Below, piece by piece: positions 1-12,199 of a DNA stretch of 64,000 nt. Position numbers and translations under genes: made by a program. The DNA is from Paralvinella palmiformis. Taxonomy: Eukaryota > Annelida > Polychaeta > Terebellida > Alvinellidae. The first letter of the stretch is position 1; each line of letters opens with the position of its first letter. Where the stretch lies: positions 67,001 through 131,000 of the forward strand of contig JAODUP010000217.1 of assembly GCA_025642065.1 (NCBI GenBank). The letters run 5' to 3'. The notes under the pieces were generated by a model. The model was not told the DNA's origin. It ran no database searches and was given only the letters and a program-made list of their open reading frames with translations.

Positions 1-503
1 TGAGGTTTAAAGTAATTCTTTATAAAATTTTCGTCCTTCTCCAAAGTATAAAATTACTTATGTAAGCTGTAGGTAAGTTTAATTCTACTCATTTAATATA
101 TTAACTTTATCATAATCGTGATTTTATTAATCGCTAAAGACATTACAGTACACGGATTTAATTGCGCGTACTGACATCATCAACATGTGTGTGTTTTGGT
201 ATAGTTTTTTCTTGGTTATGTTTGAAAGGTCACCGCTGGTCTCTACGTACCAAAATTAGCCACATGGTGGCCAACTCAAAGTGATCCGTGTAAACAGAAA
301 CTTCTTACAGCGAATCTACCGACAAGCCACATATTTCATGTATAACTTGCAAGAAATAAATGTTATTTGAATCATTTGGGAAAAATATTGGCCGCCAAAG
401 AATCACTTTAATAAACTTAAAACTCTTCATGAACATACAAACCAGTTCTGAACCACACTCCAGGCATTCATATAGCTTTCTGCATCTCTTCATAGCCTGT
501 ATA

Positions 504-676
504 TGGGCACCTTTGTGGTCTAACTGGTAGCGCGTTGGACCACAGATAATTATCACCTGGGTTCGAATCTCAGTATGGGCATATCTGAAGGGTATTTCAT
601 CATTGACTTCACTTCATAACATTTGGAGGTCGGTCGGCCCATTTAGTCTGCCATATGCACAAAAGTCTCTATATTC
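504..676 (+). mobile_element. tRNA-derived SINE, family 1, copy A
   Basis: A tRNA-like head at about 504-580 has an A-box-like GTGGTCTAACTGGTAGCGC and a B box GGTTCGAATC at 560-569. It is followed by a body containing GGAGGTCGGTCGGCCCATTT and a degraded ATGCACAAAAG motif. The same head and body recur on the minus strand near 36.9 kb, 53.6 kb and 63.4 kb, which identifies a dispersed family. This copy is diverged and lacks a clear simple-repeat tail. I found no target-site duplication. Confidence 0.72.
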
Positions 677-1148
677 CCATTGAACAGTAATCTTCTTAAA
701 ATTTGTTTTGTTCTTAGAGGTATATCCTTATCTATAAATGTCTTTTGCTAATAATCAGTAGTGGTAACAAGCCCTCAAAGAGTGTTTCCTGATATACTTA
801 TTAATTACTATATAATTAAATACATAGTAATAAGCTGCTACCATTTATCTTGTTGAATATGAGCCCTGTTTTGTGTATCTATTTAAATGTAAATATTGGA
901 TTTGTATATAGTTTTTGGAACTTTAATTATTTGATATCTGAAGCCTTTGATAACCCGTTTCAACAGCATTAACCCGTCAAGAACATATTCCAGTTAATTT
1001 AATTCATTAAGCAGATAACTGATAGCTTTAATGTTTTTCCTGGAAATACGTTATGACAAATCTATTGGTTGAGTGTATCGAGTCCTGGATCATTCTTTAC
1101 AAATGAAGTATAGAGAACAGTGCATTAGCATCCTACAAACACAGGTAT

Positions 1149-1209
1149 AAGATAGATTTGAACCCACAGCCTACAGGTTTGCAGCGCAATGCTCTAACCA
1201 TTATTGTGC
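1149..1209 (-). mobile_element. tRNA-like segment, probable SINE head
   Basis: Read on the minus strand it gives GGTTAGAGCATT (A-box-like), then CTGCAAA in anticodon-loop position, then GGGTTCAAATC (B box), at tRNA-like spacing. The acceptor-stem halves do not pair convincingly, so a functional tRNA gene is unlikely. It is best read as a decayed tRNA pseudogene or SINE head; the sequence on its 3' side does not match family 1. Confidence 0.5.
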
Positions 1210-3208
1210 ATATTCAAAAATTCTTATTTTCTGTTGTACCCATATTGAATGTTGTGTAAATATATCATGTTAATTCTATGGTAACTTATCTCATAACTTA
1301 TCAAGAGTTCTATTGTGATTTCTTTATGTAGCATATGGCACTGTGCCTATTTTCACTAGGAAATGTCTATGTAAATGAGATTGTGAAAGTACCCTTAGGG
1401 TCACAGCAATGTCATTTAAACAGTGTGGTGCTTTGTTGTGCATTTTATCTTGAGTTACTAATGATGGTTAAGTAGTTGAAAACTTTCTTCAAGCACAATC
1501 TTATCATATTCATATCAACCACAAAAAGGAGTAGATATTCGGAGTCTGTAATTATGAGTTTACTTTTCAAGTTACAAATGTAACATGAATCTGTATTCTC
1601 CTCCACAAAGACTGGGCTCATTACTTTGAATTCATTTCATTGCCGCAGCAGTTTGAAAAGTAAAGGCATGATCAGAATTTGGATGAAGATACTCTGGTTA
1701 ATATTTTAGCTTTATCAATCTAATTGCAACAATTTAACTAGCATGGGCTTACTGATTAAGTAGATTGATGATATTATGCTAAGTTCACTTAGTAAAAAAT
1801 AGTGCACCAAGCTATCATGAAGAGGAAATGGAATAAATTCATGTGGCGTCAGAAAGCTGTAGACTGTCTGACTAGCTCTTGTCTTTCCTTTATAAATGGC
1901 TATCTTGTATCTGGGCATGACATGGTAAAGTGTCTGGTTTAGTTGCCTGTTTTAACTCTCCCTGTCTTAGAAATAGATTTTTTAATCCTGATTTGACCCC
2001 ATGGTATTTAGTAGGCATCTTTTACAAATCCGGTGATAATTAACAGAGGTTATTCCTCCCTAATTACAGATATCTTTTTGTGTAATACATTTAAAAATAA
2101 TTTGTTTAATAAAAGATTGGGCTTCTCTTTGTCTAACGAAGATATTATAGTTCAAGAAGCTGGATGTGAAAAGTTAGCTTGCTGAAGAATTTCACAGCTC
2201 GTAGCCAGTAGTGAAATAGCCATAAGTATAACAAGTCACACTTTTATTCCCTTTCTTTCTCTGCTGGCAACCATAATATGATAGTTTTGTGTATGTTTAT
2301 TTGATAAAATATAACCTAATTGTTTGCTATAAGTAACAGTGAAGACTCAATAGGTACTGATCTTTCTGAGCCGAGTTAGGTTAAATACATTTGTAATCTA
2401 ATTTTATAACCAGGTGTACTGAATCATAATATTGAAGCATCTGGTTAGCTGTATAAAACTGATATGCCAGACTTGTATATTGGGTTAAGAATACTGTGGA
2501 AAATTGGATGTTGGAGTAAACAACTCATTTATAATTTTTTTATACCTTTTCATGTTGGCATTGATGTTTGGTGGCAAAGAACACTTTGAACCAGTTGTTT
2601 ATTATTTACTGATCACAGTGTGAAGATCACTCAGTGGTGTTGTCTAACTACCTAAGGGGCTCGTAGTAGAGAGATACTGCATTGAGGAGTTCCACTATAT
2701 TGGTTTTATGTCACTTTCATTGCGTGAAATATAGTAAATATCTACTTGTTCCCATATCAGTCTTTTTTTGTTGAAACTTTAGACGAACAAGAAGAGTAAC
2801 TTTCACAGATGCCACCATCATACCATATTTCATATTAGCTTCTATACTCATTCACTCAGTTTTGTTCTATCTTAATTCACCAATAAGCAGTCAGAAGCCA
2901 TCATTACAGAGATTTTTGAATCACAAATTTAAAGTGATTATATTGTGGTATACTTTAGTTGTGTTGAGTCTTCAAGGTCTGCTCAGTGATAAATGAGCAT
3001 CTGTCATGAAAACATCCCATTATTTTTGCAGCTGGTCACTAGGTCTATTTGACATGTTTTTCACAAGTTAATGACCTTTAAGTCATGTTAATTCTTGTTT
3101 TATTTTGTTTAAATTTAAAACCAAACATAAATCTAACTATTGTTGACATATTTGGTAATGCAAAATGGCATATGGTATCTACTATGTATCCTTTGTGTAT
3201 GTATGATA

Positions 3209-3258
3209 GTGTGTGTGTGTGTGTGCGCGCGCGCGCGTGCGTGCGCGTGTGTGTGTGA
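3209..3258. repeat. (GT)n(GC)n(GT)n alternating tract
   Basis: About 50 bp of uninterrupted alternating purine-pyrimidine sequence, GT then GC then GT. Sequence of this kind can adopt Z-DNA. No gene function is implied. Confidence 0.9.
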
Positions 3259-4535
3259 TATTATATATTTGATGTGTCTAATTTAAAACTTATTTAATAT
3301 CTTAATTTTAACAAACAGATTATTTAGAATGTTTTTACGATAAAAAGGAATGAGTTTGTGCCAAATTACAGTGTACACATGTTGCCACTCTGGATCCACA
3401 CATTTCCCCCAAATATTATTTGAAATGCTTTTTACTGAGTGAAAAATCAATAAAAGTTCATAAAAACATAAATAATACATAAAATAATAATACAGTTCAG
3501 AGGTAGAAAAGCCTAAAAAGACAGTCAAGGTCCACAAGACCTAATCACATTATGTAACAGATAAAATAGTCTTCAATTAGATTTAATTGAATCCATTCTA
3601 TAACATAATACATGCATAAATTAAAGCATCTTTTCATTAATTAGCTGGTAAAACTTGTTCTGTCATCCATTAAATAATGAAGAATATGTTATAAATAATC
3701 TAAATGAATAGATAGCAGTAACAATGATGAACATAGGAAGTAATTGACTGAAACTCACGGACCATTGTTTGGAGATAATTACAACAGATGCTCTCTAGGA
3801 ATTGCGGTAGTTCCATTTATCTAGTAGTTATCTAGTACTTAGGTAAACAGAAAGTATCTATTTGTCCGGGATTAAGGGAGAGCCATGATAATCTCTCTGC
3901 ATATCTTATATTGGTATATTTTTTAATTTCATTTCGACAGAGAAGCATCACGTCACTTAGATTTCTATTTCTAAAAGTAACCGTTGTTTCAATTGTGGTG
4001 GATGCATGATAATGTTCTGGAGGATGAAATTAGTTTTTCACTGTTTTGGGGTTTCTTTGTTAGCTATCCCGGGATAGCCATATGGATTTGGTTATGTGCA
4101 ATAATTTTGTATTTCCTGCTATAAATAGTCACATATGCAGTTCTGTGTTTGGCTCACTTAACACATGGCCAGCTGTGTGGTGTATGATCCAGAACATGAC
4201 CACTCTCAACAGCTGACGTCCATCTGGATCCACCTGAGCATGTCAGGATACCACAAGCCTGTGGGTGTCCGCTGTGCTTTTGTTTGTTGTGATTGGTCAT
4301 TGGTAGTAGTTCATCCTGGTGTCCAGTTACCTATATGAAAGTAGTTGATTTGATCACTTAATAAAGTTTCTAGAAAATTATGTCACTGAACATAGTAAGC
4401 AGACAATGATGAAAATATTAGTATATTAGTAGTGAAAAGTATGAAAAATATGAAGTATGAAAAGTTGCATGGTGAGTTAGTCTTCTGGTGAATAGTACAT
4501 GTGATTCTCTGTAATGTCTTTTGATCCGCTGCTAA

Positions 4536-4536
4536 A

Positions 4537-4586
<50 letters not shown>

Positions 4587-4605
4587 GGGGAGGGGGGGGG
4601 GGAGG
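4536..4605. repeat. Compound (CA)n(GA)n(G)n microsatellite
   Basis: CA repeats pass directly into about 15 GA repeats and then a G-rich run interrupted by single A and C residues. Confidence 0.9.
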
Positions 4606-5671
4606 TGGCAAGAAGTTCAGTAATACCTCTAAAATGTCAGTGGTTGGAATATAAATTGCATTTAGGAGACAAACACCATGCCTCTGGGTTCATATGTCTA
4701 GAAGGGGGAAGATCATTTATATAAGAAAGGATAGTATACCGATAGCATGAAGATGCCCATGAAGTAAAAATAATTGACAGAAGCTCATCCCACATGTTGA
4801 GTATCAGATGATTTATGTTTCATTATGATACATGCTTAACCTCACTACTGGTTGTTGTAACTAGGTGATTTCAGTTCTTGTATGTTATCTGATAGTTTTG
4901 GATATTCTGAAAATATGTATATGTTGTAACTTACTGTAAATACCTTCAGTCCTGATGTTAGACAAGATTGCTCATGTATTTCCAACTATCATACTATGCT
5001 ATATAATAATGCTAGAAATGTTGGTTTTCACCACCAATCAATGGGTGCACTTCCAAGGAGATAACTAATAAACATCTAAATCACTAAACACTCATCTATC
5101 TTCAAACAAGGTCTACTCAGAACATGTCCCAATCATTAGATTTCATTTAACCGAATTTTAGCGATATCACATTAAATAGTCTAAGCCAAATCTGTAAATA
5201 AGTGGGTGACATTTGTTTTGGGGCACTAAGAACAGCTATCAGCTGGGCCATGTTTCTGAAGTTTGGGCATTTAATACTGTGTAGGGTTTTTAGAAAATAC
5301 TATAGCTGAGTATGACTGATATGTTCTGTGTGAGTAGTTTTAAATTGATGCCTGGCAATTGTGAGAAATTGTCAACTAAAGTTTGAGGAGAGTATGCCAG
5401 ATGTGTTGTAAGCTTGCAGCTACAGTAAAACACTGGTACTTATTCATATCAGTATATATGTTCTGGGATACATAACGATTTTTTTAAATTCCTACTTATT
5501 TTATCTAGCCAGGACCCAAAGTAACACCCAAAAACTATATTTTTGTTTATTGTATAAATGAAATTTACAGATAACTCATTTGACTTTAAATGAATTGGCT
5601 ACAAATAGAAGATGAATTATTAAATACATTCCATTAGTTTGGAAAAACAATTTATTTTGATTTATTTGGTA

Positions 5672-5945
5672 GTAATAATAATAATAATGGGCGAAATAGC
5701 AATTATTTTACGTGGCTTGGCTACCTCAAATGAGGGCGAAACATATGGTTTGTAATTTACTGCTTCACAACCAGGACTTAATTTTAAATAAATTTTGAAT
5801 TTACAATAGAGAAAACGTTCCCAGCTGCCTGGCTAGGTGAAAAACTCCTCCAACTATAGTGCCACGGCCTGGATTCGAACCTCCCGTACAGCATGACCAT
5901 GAGTAAGAAAGTTCCACGCTCTAACCCATTTAAAACCTACAGAGG
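5672..5945 (-). mobile_element. Second tRNA-derived SINE-like element
   Basis: On the minus strand a tRNA-like head has GGGTTAGAGCGTGGAA as A box and GGAGGTTCGAATCC as B box, near 5860-5940. About 190 bp of unrelated body follows and ends in an (ATT)n tail, seen on the plus strand as AAT repeats at about 5672-5688. Head, body and A/T-rich simple tail are the usual SINE layout. The body does not match family 1, so this looks like a different family. The outer limits are approximate and I could not define a target-site duplication. Confidence 0.5.
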
Positions 5946-6902
5946 CTGTCAACTGATGCAGTTCAATTTTGGAATTATATGTTATGCATACATATACTTT
6001 GTATTACAAACATAAATGCACCTAGATTATTATAATTAATACTTGATAGCACCATTAATTGATCATCCGCATCATAGAAAAAAGTTAATTGCTTTCAGAT
6101 AATTCTAGAATACATATTTACAAGGTGTCTTCTATGTGTTAATAAATAGCTTGAAAAGTAGTTTAGTAAGCAAACAGGTTCCATAGCCTTTTTATATGTA
6201 TTACAAAAAGATCCATAGAGTTGTTTTAGGGTCCTACGGTGTTTCACTATCTGTCTCAAAACATGGTAATGTTATTAGAAATCTGTCATGTATTCTAAAA
6301 TTTTAATTCGGTAGTATTATGAATATATCTTTATTTTATAGATGTGAATAAATTGCGGTAACTTAGAAAAATATTTTGTTAGTTTAGTTGACCATTTTTG
6401 CGGCTATAATATTCTGAGTTTAGGTGTGAATGTGGTGAACTATGTTCTACTATGGTGAGAAATCATAACAACTTAATATATAATGCATTTTTAATAATAT
6501 GGACCGACTAGATTGACCTACCTCATATTTGTGATATGTTTTGGCCTTCCTGGATGAATATATCCCAACAGTAATACCGATCCACTGAACTTCTTCCTTG
6601 TGGTTGCAATTGTAGAAAAAGTTATGATCCCAGAAAGCTGCCAGAAATTTGATGCGTCTGCAGCAAATTATTCAGAACCTGCGTGGCACATGGGGAACAA
6701 TTTGAAACGATCAGAACATACGGAAAGCATATTAGTGGTAGACAATAACAAAGTTTATATATACTGTTTATTTGTTATCTTTGTCATGCTGAGCCAGTTT
6801 ATTTTTACAAAAGCCATATTAGAATATATTTGTGTTAGAAAAATATTGTAACCTGCATGTACTGGATATATATTTGTTTGTCATTTACATATCCGGCTTC
6901 CG

Positions 6903-6980
6903 CCCACGCACACACACACGCACATACGCACACAGACAACAATCATTTCACACACTCGCGTGTGCACACACAAACATTAA

Positions 6981-7018
<38 letters not shown>
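6903..7018. repeat. (CA)n microsatellite, interrupted
   Basis: CA-rich tract with CG and AT interruptions; the longest pure stretch is at about 6982-7014. Confidence 0.88.
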
Positions 7019-7019
<1 letters not shown>

Positions 7020-8277
7020 TATAAATTGTTACAGAATTACTGTATTAAGACACCCAGGCTAATGTTTGTTTTTGTTTTGTTTTTTGTATTAAGCGCTTAC
7101 CTATGATTTTCTCTTTTATCTGTTGTATATAGTGTAAAATACTTAGTGTAGTGTTCCTAAATCTAGAGGTAAACCTTGAACTATCAAACAAGGATCCATT
7201 AAAAATAACGGTGATGACAAGACCGTAAAAGATTTTGTTTATATGGTATTACATAGACTTGTAAAGGTGGCTTTATAACGGTAGAAAGTTAGGTTGTGAG
7301 GACTATGTTATAATTGATTGTGTATTTGCTCAGATGAGCTTAACCTGTATGTAGACGCTTCAAACTGCATGACTTTTTCTGACTGAGCTATTTGTCAAGC
7401 TATTCTGTGGCACATGGTAAAAGTAAATATTTATATTTGAATATCCAACGTAGCACAATAGAGCAGGTAGGGGGTGCAGTGTCACGCTGTTGAGAACTTG
7501 TAGTTAGACGTCGGTATAAAGAAAAAACTGTCTACCCTCCAGGCACTGCTATAAGTCAAGTATGTGAGCTGATGTGGTGAGAGTAGGTGTAAGCATGACT
7601 CAGTGTATGAATGGTACTCAGGAGTTACATACCGCTCTAAATAGGTGGGACCTCCAACGGTGATTGTGTGGAGGAGCTATCTGGAGTATAGACACCGTTT
7701 GAAGACTTTTAACCATTCCGTGAATTGTATACTTAGTTTAATCAGTTTAGATTATTATATTGAAAATTAATCTACCTTTAAATTAATTTTCTAAAATTAG
7801 AAGCTGAAAAGCTATCTATTCAATAGTGTAAATTACATTTCTGGGATAAATCATCTACAGCCCTTTTGACAATTAAATGCATCTCACAAAAAGACCAATT
7901 CTTGCAATTAATCAGAACTAAAATATTATTTTAGTATTACTAATACCTGTCCCTATGAGTATGATCACCTGTCTTAATACCTTTCAAATTGATCTGATCC
8001 TTCATTTTGCTGAACCTTCTTTTTTAAACACAAAACTAAATCACATTACAAGATCAGCTGTTTTAAGGCTCAGTTGACAGCAGTCAAAAATAGTATAGTA
8101 TATATTATGCTATACTGTACTGCACAGACTAGTGTGTTTTCTTTCACCTAAGGTGGAGTCAACTTTGCTTTAAACATCATTTTTGAAAAATTAACGCTTA
8201 TATTTGATATTAAAATGATTCTGTTATGCCATGCATAAGAAAAAATGCTTTTATGACAAAATCCGTGGCAACATTCG

Positions 8278-8280
<3 letters not shown>

Positions 8281-8322
<42 letters not shown>
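8281..8322. repeat. (AT)21 microsatellite
   Basis: Pure AT dinucleotide run. Confidence 0.95.
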
Positions 8323-8324
<2 letters not shown>

Positions 8325-9305
8325 TTAATATGCTGGATACATTTTAATTTCTGTCATAATTATTTAAAATACAGATCATTTATAATTTTCAGAATCTCAT
8401 ATACTAAGCAGTTTATAGATGGGATGTCACGTTTATTATTTTTAATTACATATAATTAATGAGGTAGTGAAAACTCACAGAAGAGCCACACCCTTTATGT
8501 CCATAAGAATTTTTGTTGAATTATTAGATGTTTATAATTGATGATATGGTGTTGAATAAGGACCCAAATTATCTCCCCTCCTCAACTTTCTGGTAAGCAA
8601 GCATACAGTACTAGTATTCTTTTGTACGTAGTGTTTTAAGTATATATAATTTTGTGTTGAAGTTATAATTCTTGTTGGCGCAGTCTTGAAAAACATTGTT
8701 CTTACCGATGCATACCTGCATACCGGTACTTAACGTACAGGGTCATGCTAAGTTTTATTGATGTATGGCTGGAAACACACATGCATAGATTATACTGTAT
8801 TTAAACAGAACATATGGTGTCTAGTTTAAGGTATAGCTAAGATACAGAATTTGAATACAGCATGCACAAACTGAAGTAGATTATGTCCTGCCATGAATGG
8901 TATAGTATATTTTTATAATTTATTCACGTACTTGAAGTTGTAGCTTTTTCAGATATTATTAGTCAACACGTTATTTTGCGATTACATGGAACTTTAAAAT
9001 ATTAACACATGATCAGGTTTGAAAAGGGTAGTGAAACATTTGTACAATTTTTGCCATTTTGTTAACATAGGTAGTTGAATTAATTACTGGCTGCCACGGA
9101 GTTGTCAAATACTTAGTAGTAGTATTTTGTCAATAATAATGTGATGAATTATTTTTATTAACTGTATTGATAAAAGAGTATTGTGTGTTAGTTATGTGGA
9201 GTATTGACATCAAAACACATAATTTGAGCATCTTATAATTGAATAAACCATAAAATTAGATCTGTTATACGATAGTTGTCCAAATTAGCTTTACAAAATA
9301 CACTT

Positions 9306-9340
9306 CCCCCCCCCCCACACACACACACATACATATATAT
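9306..9340. repeat. (C)n(AC)n(AT)n compound repeat
   Basis: A run of C residues passes into AC and then AT dinucleotides. Confidence 0.85.
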
Positions 9341-10254
9341 GACCTCAATATGAACCTAGAAATCATAGACCTAGCCTACTGTTTTAATCTCATTTGTAGA
9401 TACTCTATAATCATGTTAATTGTAAGAGCTGTCCAAAGGTTCTATTCACATTATATGCGAAGTTAGTATCATACGGTCTATAATATCAGCTGGTCACATA
9501 TTGGTTGTCCACTATTATGTCATCACTTTAACATCCAGGCTACACAGTTCAGAAAAAAACAGCCTGCTAAACTGTTCATTATAATCTTTGTCATAGTGAT
9601 CAAATTATAATATATTGCTGTATATTATAAACATATACCTATAATTTGTATTAAAACACATTATTTTTCAATTTAGACAAGGATTGGCAGGAGAAAATAC
9701 CAAATGTGCATTTTGTGTGTGGGGGGGGGAGGTTTGATTGAGGGTTGTGATTCCAGATCTAGTTTTACTACTTTAATGACTATAAAATGTTTGACTTGTT
9801 ATAGTTTAACATATTGATTATCATTCTAATCGCAGGTTTTTGAATTGATCATATACCTGTCGGTTACAGACAGACAAATAGACACACGCGCGCGCGCCCG
9901 CTCACACACGCACACAGTCTGTTAATTCAGTGTTGGTTAAGAGATATTAAAATTGTATAGTGTTTATGGAGTGTTGTTTTTAAGTAGATGCTTTGCCATG
10001 CAGCTCCGACGACCATTAACTGGCAAGCAAAAGAATAGCTCTTTGGAAAAGCAGATGTTCTGTTTCTAGTTTGATCTGCTTGTTGCTGTCATTCATTTGT
10101 GAACGAAGCACCATTGGAAGTAAATGTCAGATATGATATTTAGATTTTCATTATCAGGCCACATCCATTCGATACGTTTTCATTTTCAAGTGGCGGCAAA
10201 TACTATTCTTCAGTACACCTGTGTGTGCGTGTGCCCACTTTAGTTAAATATATT

Positions 10255-10265
10255 TTGTGTGTGTA

Positions 10266-10302
<37 letters not shown>

Positions 10303-10376
10303 GTGCGCGTGTGTGTGTGTGTGTGTGTGTGCGTGTGCGTGCGTGCGTGCGCGTGTGTGTATGTATGTGTGTGTGT
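10255..10376. repeat. Compound (GT)n(AT)n(GT)n(GCGT)n microsatellite
   Basis: About 120 bp of alternating purine-pyrimidine sequence: GT, then AT, then GT, then GCGT and GTAT variants. Open frames read across it are artefacts of the repeat. Confidence 0.9.
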
Positions 10377-12199
10377 TGACTGAGGGCAATAACCCCAATA
10401 AATGGTACCTAGACCGTGAAGCATCCCAGTAGTGGTCACTAAGGGAGCCGTATTCCTATCATTAAAACACTAGGGAAAATGTCCACAAATTTAGAAGCAC
10501 TTCTCTACAGCTTTTGTCAATATTTACTCACAACCCATCTCCCTTGAAGGTTCTGTCTATGAACCCATCAATTCCTGATGGGCCCAGAAACACCTATGCA
10601 CTGACTACTATCCCCCTATGACCAGATTGTGGATATTACATGCGAGAGTGGACAAATACTGGTCCATCAACGAGTTCTTCCGCTGGCTCACAAGCTCATG
10701 ATCTCATGCATGGCATTTTCTCCTGAACTCTTGTTGCCTGATCTAGCAAGCAAGGTCATAACAGAAGGGATCGAAAACTATTCCGTGGGGACGTACTCAG
10801 TTGGAGAAAAATTATGTGTATTTGGTTCCTTTAGTTTCAGAGCCATGCTTTTATTGCATGTTTTGATGATTAAATCAGACTGTTACAACTGCGACCAAAC
10901 AGAAGAAACTGTTTGAGATTGATATAGATAAAGGGCATCTTATTTTATTCATGTATTCTTACTAACGTATTGGCTAAACCAAATTAGTCACAAGATTTGA
11001 ATGATGAGTCTTAAAAATAGTGGTCCATACCAGCCTTTTGTCAATGATTGTGTTGTGCCTAGCTTAAGTTATTTTTCATATAATGATACATTTTATCAAC
11101 TTGTAACTGGGTATTCAGTAATACCAGTGTTATAAAATCAATACAGTTATTTGTCATGTCAACATGATAGTAATAGATGTAGTGGATATTTTATTTTCCA
11201 AAACAGCTGGATCTGTGTCTGTAACAATAATTACATTTGGGGGGGGCTGAAGATAGTTGAAGCACCATGATATTAGACAATGTCTCCATTTCAATTAATC
11301 CTTCAAAGTACAGTACAGTCTACCCTTTTCATTTTAAAGTGTTAAAATAAGATCATGTATAACAATTGTTTTAAACTTTATATATTAGGAGGTCTGTCTA
11401 ATTCCTGTAAATTATTAACCCCGATAAACAAAACAACACATGGTATGTTTCAATAAGTTAAAGAAAAGTCAGGACTGAATCTTGTTGTGCGTGCGTCAGT
11501 GTGTGAGAGAGAACATTTTATGAAATACAGCTAAATACACAATGAAATGTGCAAAACTGATCAACATTAAATAAGAATCATTATGCTCTAAAGCTATACA
11601 GCTGGTCATTTCAAAGACTTATCATTTTAGACCCAGTAAACAATTTGCCTGAGGTATTGCCAGTCAGCTGAGCCTAGTGTATTTACTGAATATCATGCAC
11701 ATAAAGGTAATTATTATGATTTAAAGTGAGATAAATAACTGCATGCTCTGTCAAACCTAGCTGACTGTAGGTAAGATAATCAGTTTTGCATTGTTGATTT
11801 TCTTAAATGGACCTCATTTAGTAAATGTCATATGGTTGGATGAATAATTACTGATAACTATTATACAGCGTGGCTAAATTAATATATTATTCAGAGATAA
11901 AATGAACAACACGCTACTGGTAGGAATTGAATGAAATCTCAGTTTATAGCAAACCAGTATGTCCAAAGCTAAACAATACATGTTGTTATTAATGTAATCG
12001 TTTATTAAAACTATTAATCAAAAAAGTGTTAGGACAGTAGAAGTGTTCTGGTACTAGTATCCTGTCTAATTGTGGTATTTTCCCAATAGTCCTATCAGTA
12101 ACTCCCACACAATGCATTTTGTGTCCATTGTCAGTCTCTCCAGATATTAACAGTAACACATTACCTAGTAATGTTGCATAAAGAGGTACTGCCCCCTGG

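Noticed and set aside
305..556. Minus-strand 83-codon ORF
   Set aside because: It overlaps the SINE copy and has no protein similarity.
504..580. A functional tRNA gene at the left edge
   Set aside because: A and B boxes are present, but the stems are degenerate and the head is joined to a body shared with three other copies, so it is a SINE.
6832..7062. 76-codon ORF rich in His-Thr
   Set aside because: It is a translation of the CA microsatellite, with no domain.
10203..10439. Minus-strand ORF with His-Thr and Tyr-Ile runs
   Set aside because: Product of the compound GT/AT repeat.
10629..10916. 95-codon ORF in the upstream flank
   Set aside because: Balanced composition but no recognised domain, no splice signals in phase and no supporting neighbour, so it is not called as a gene.
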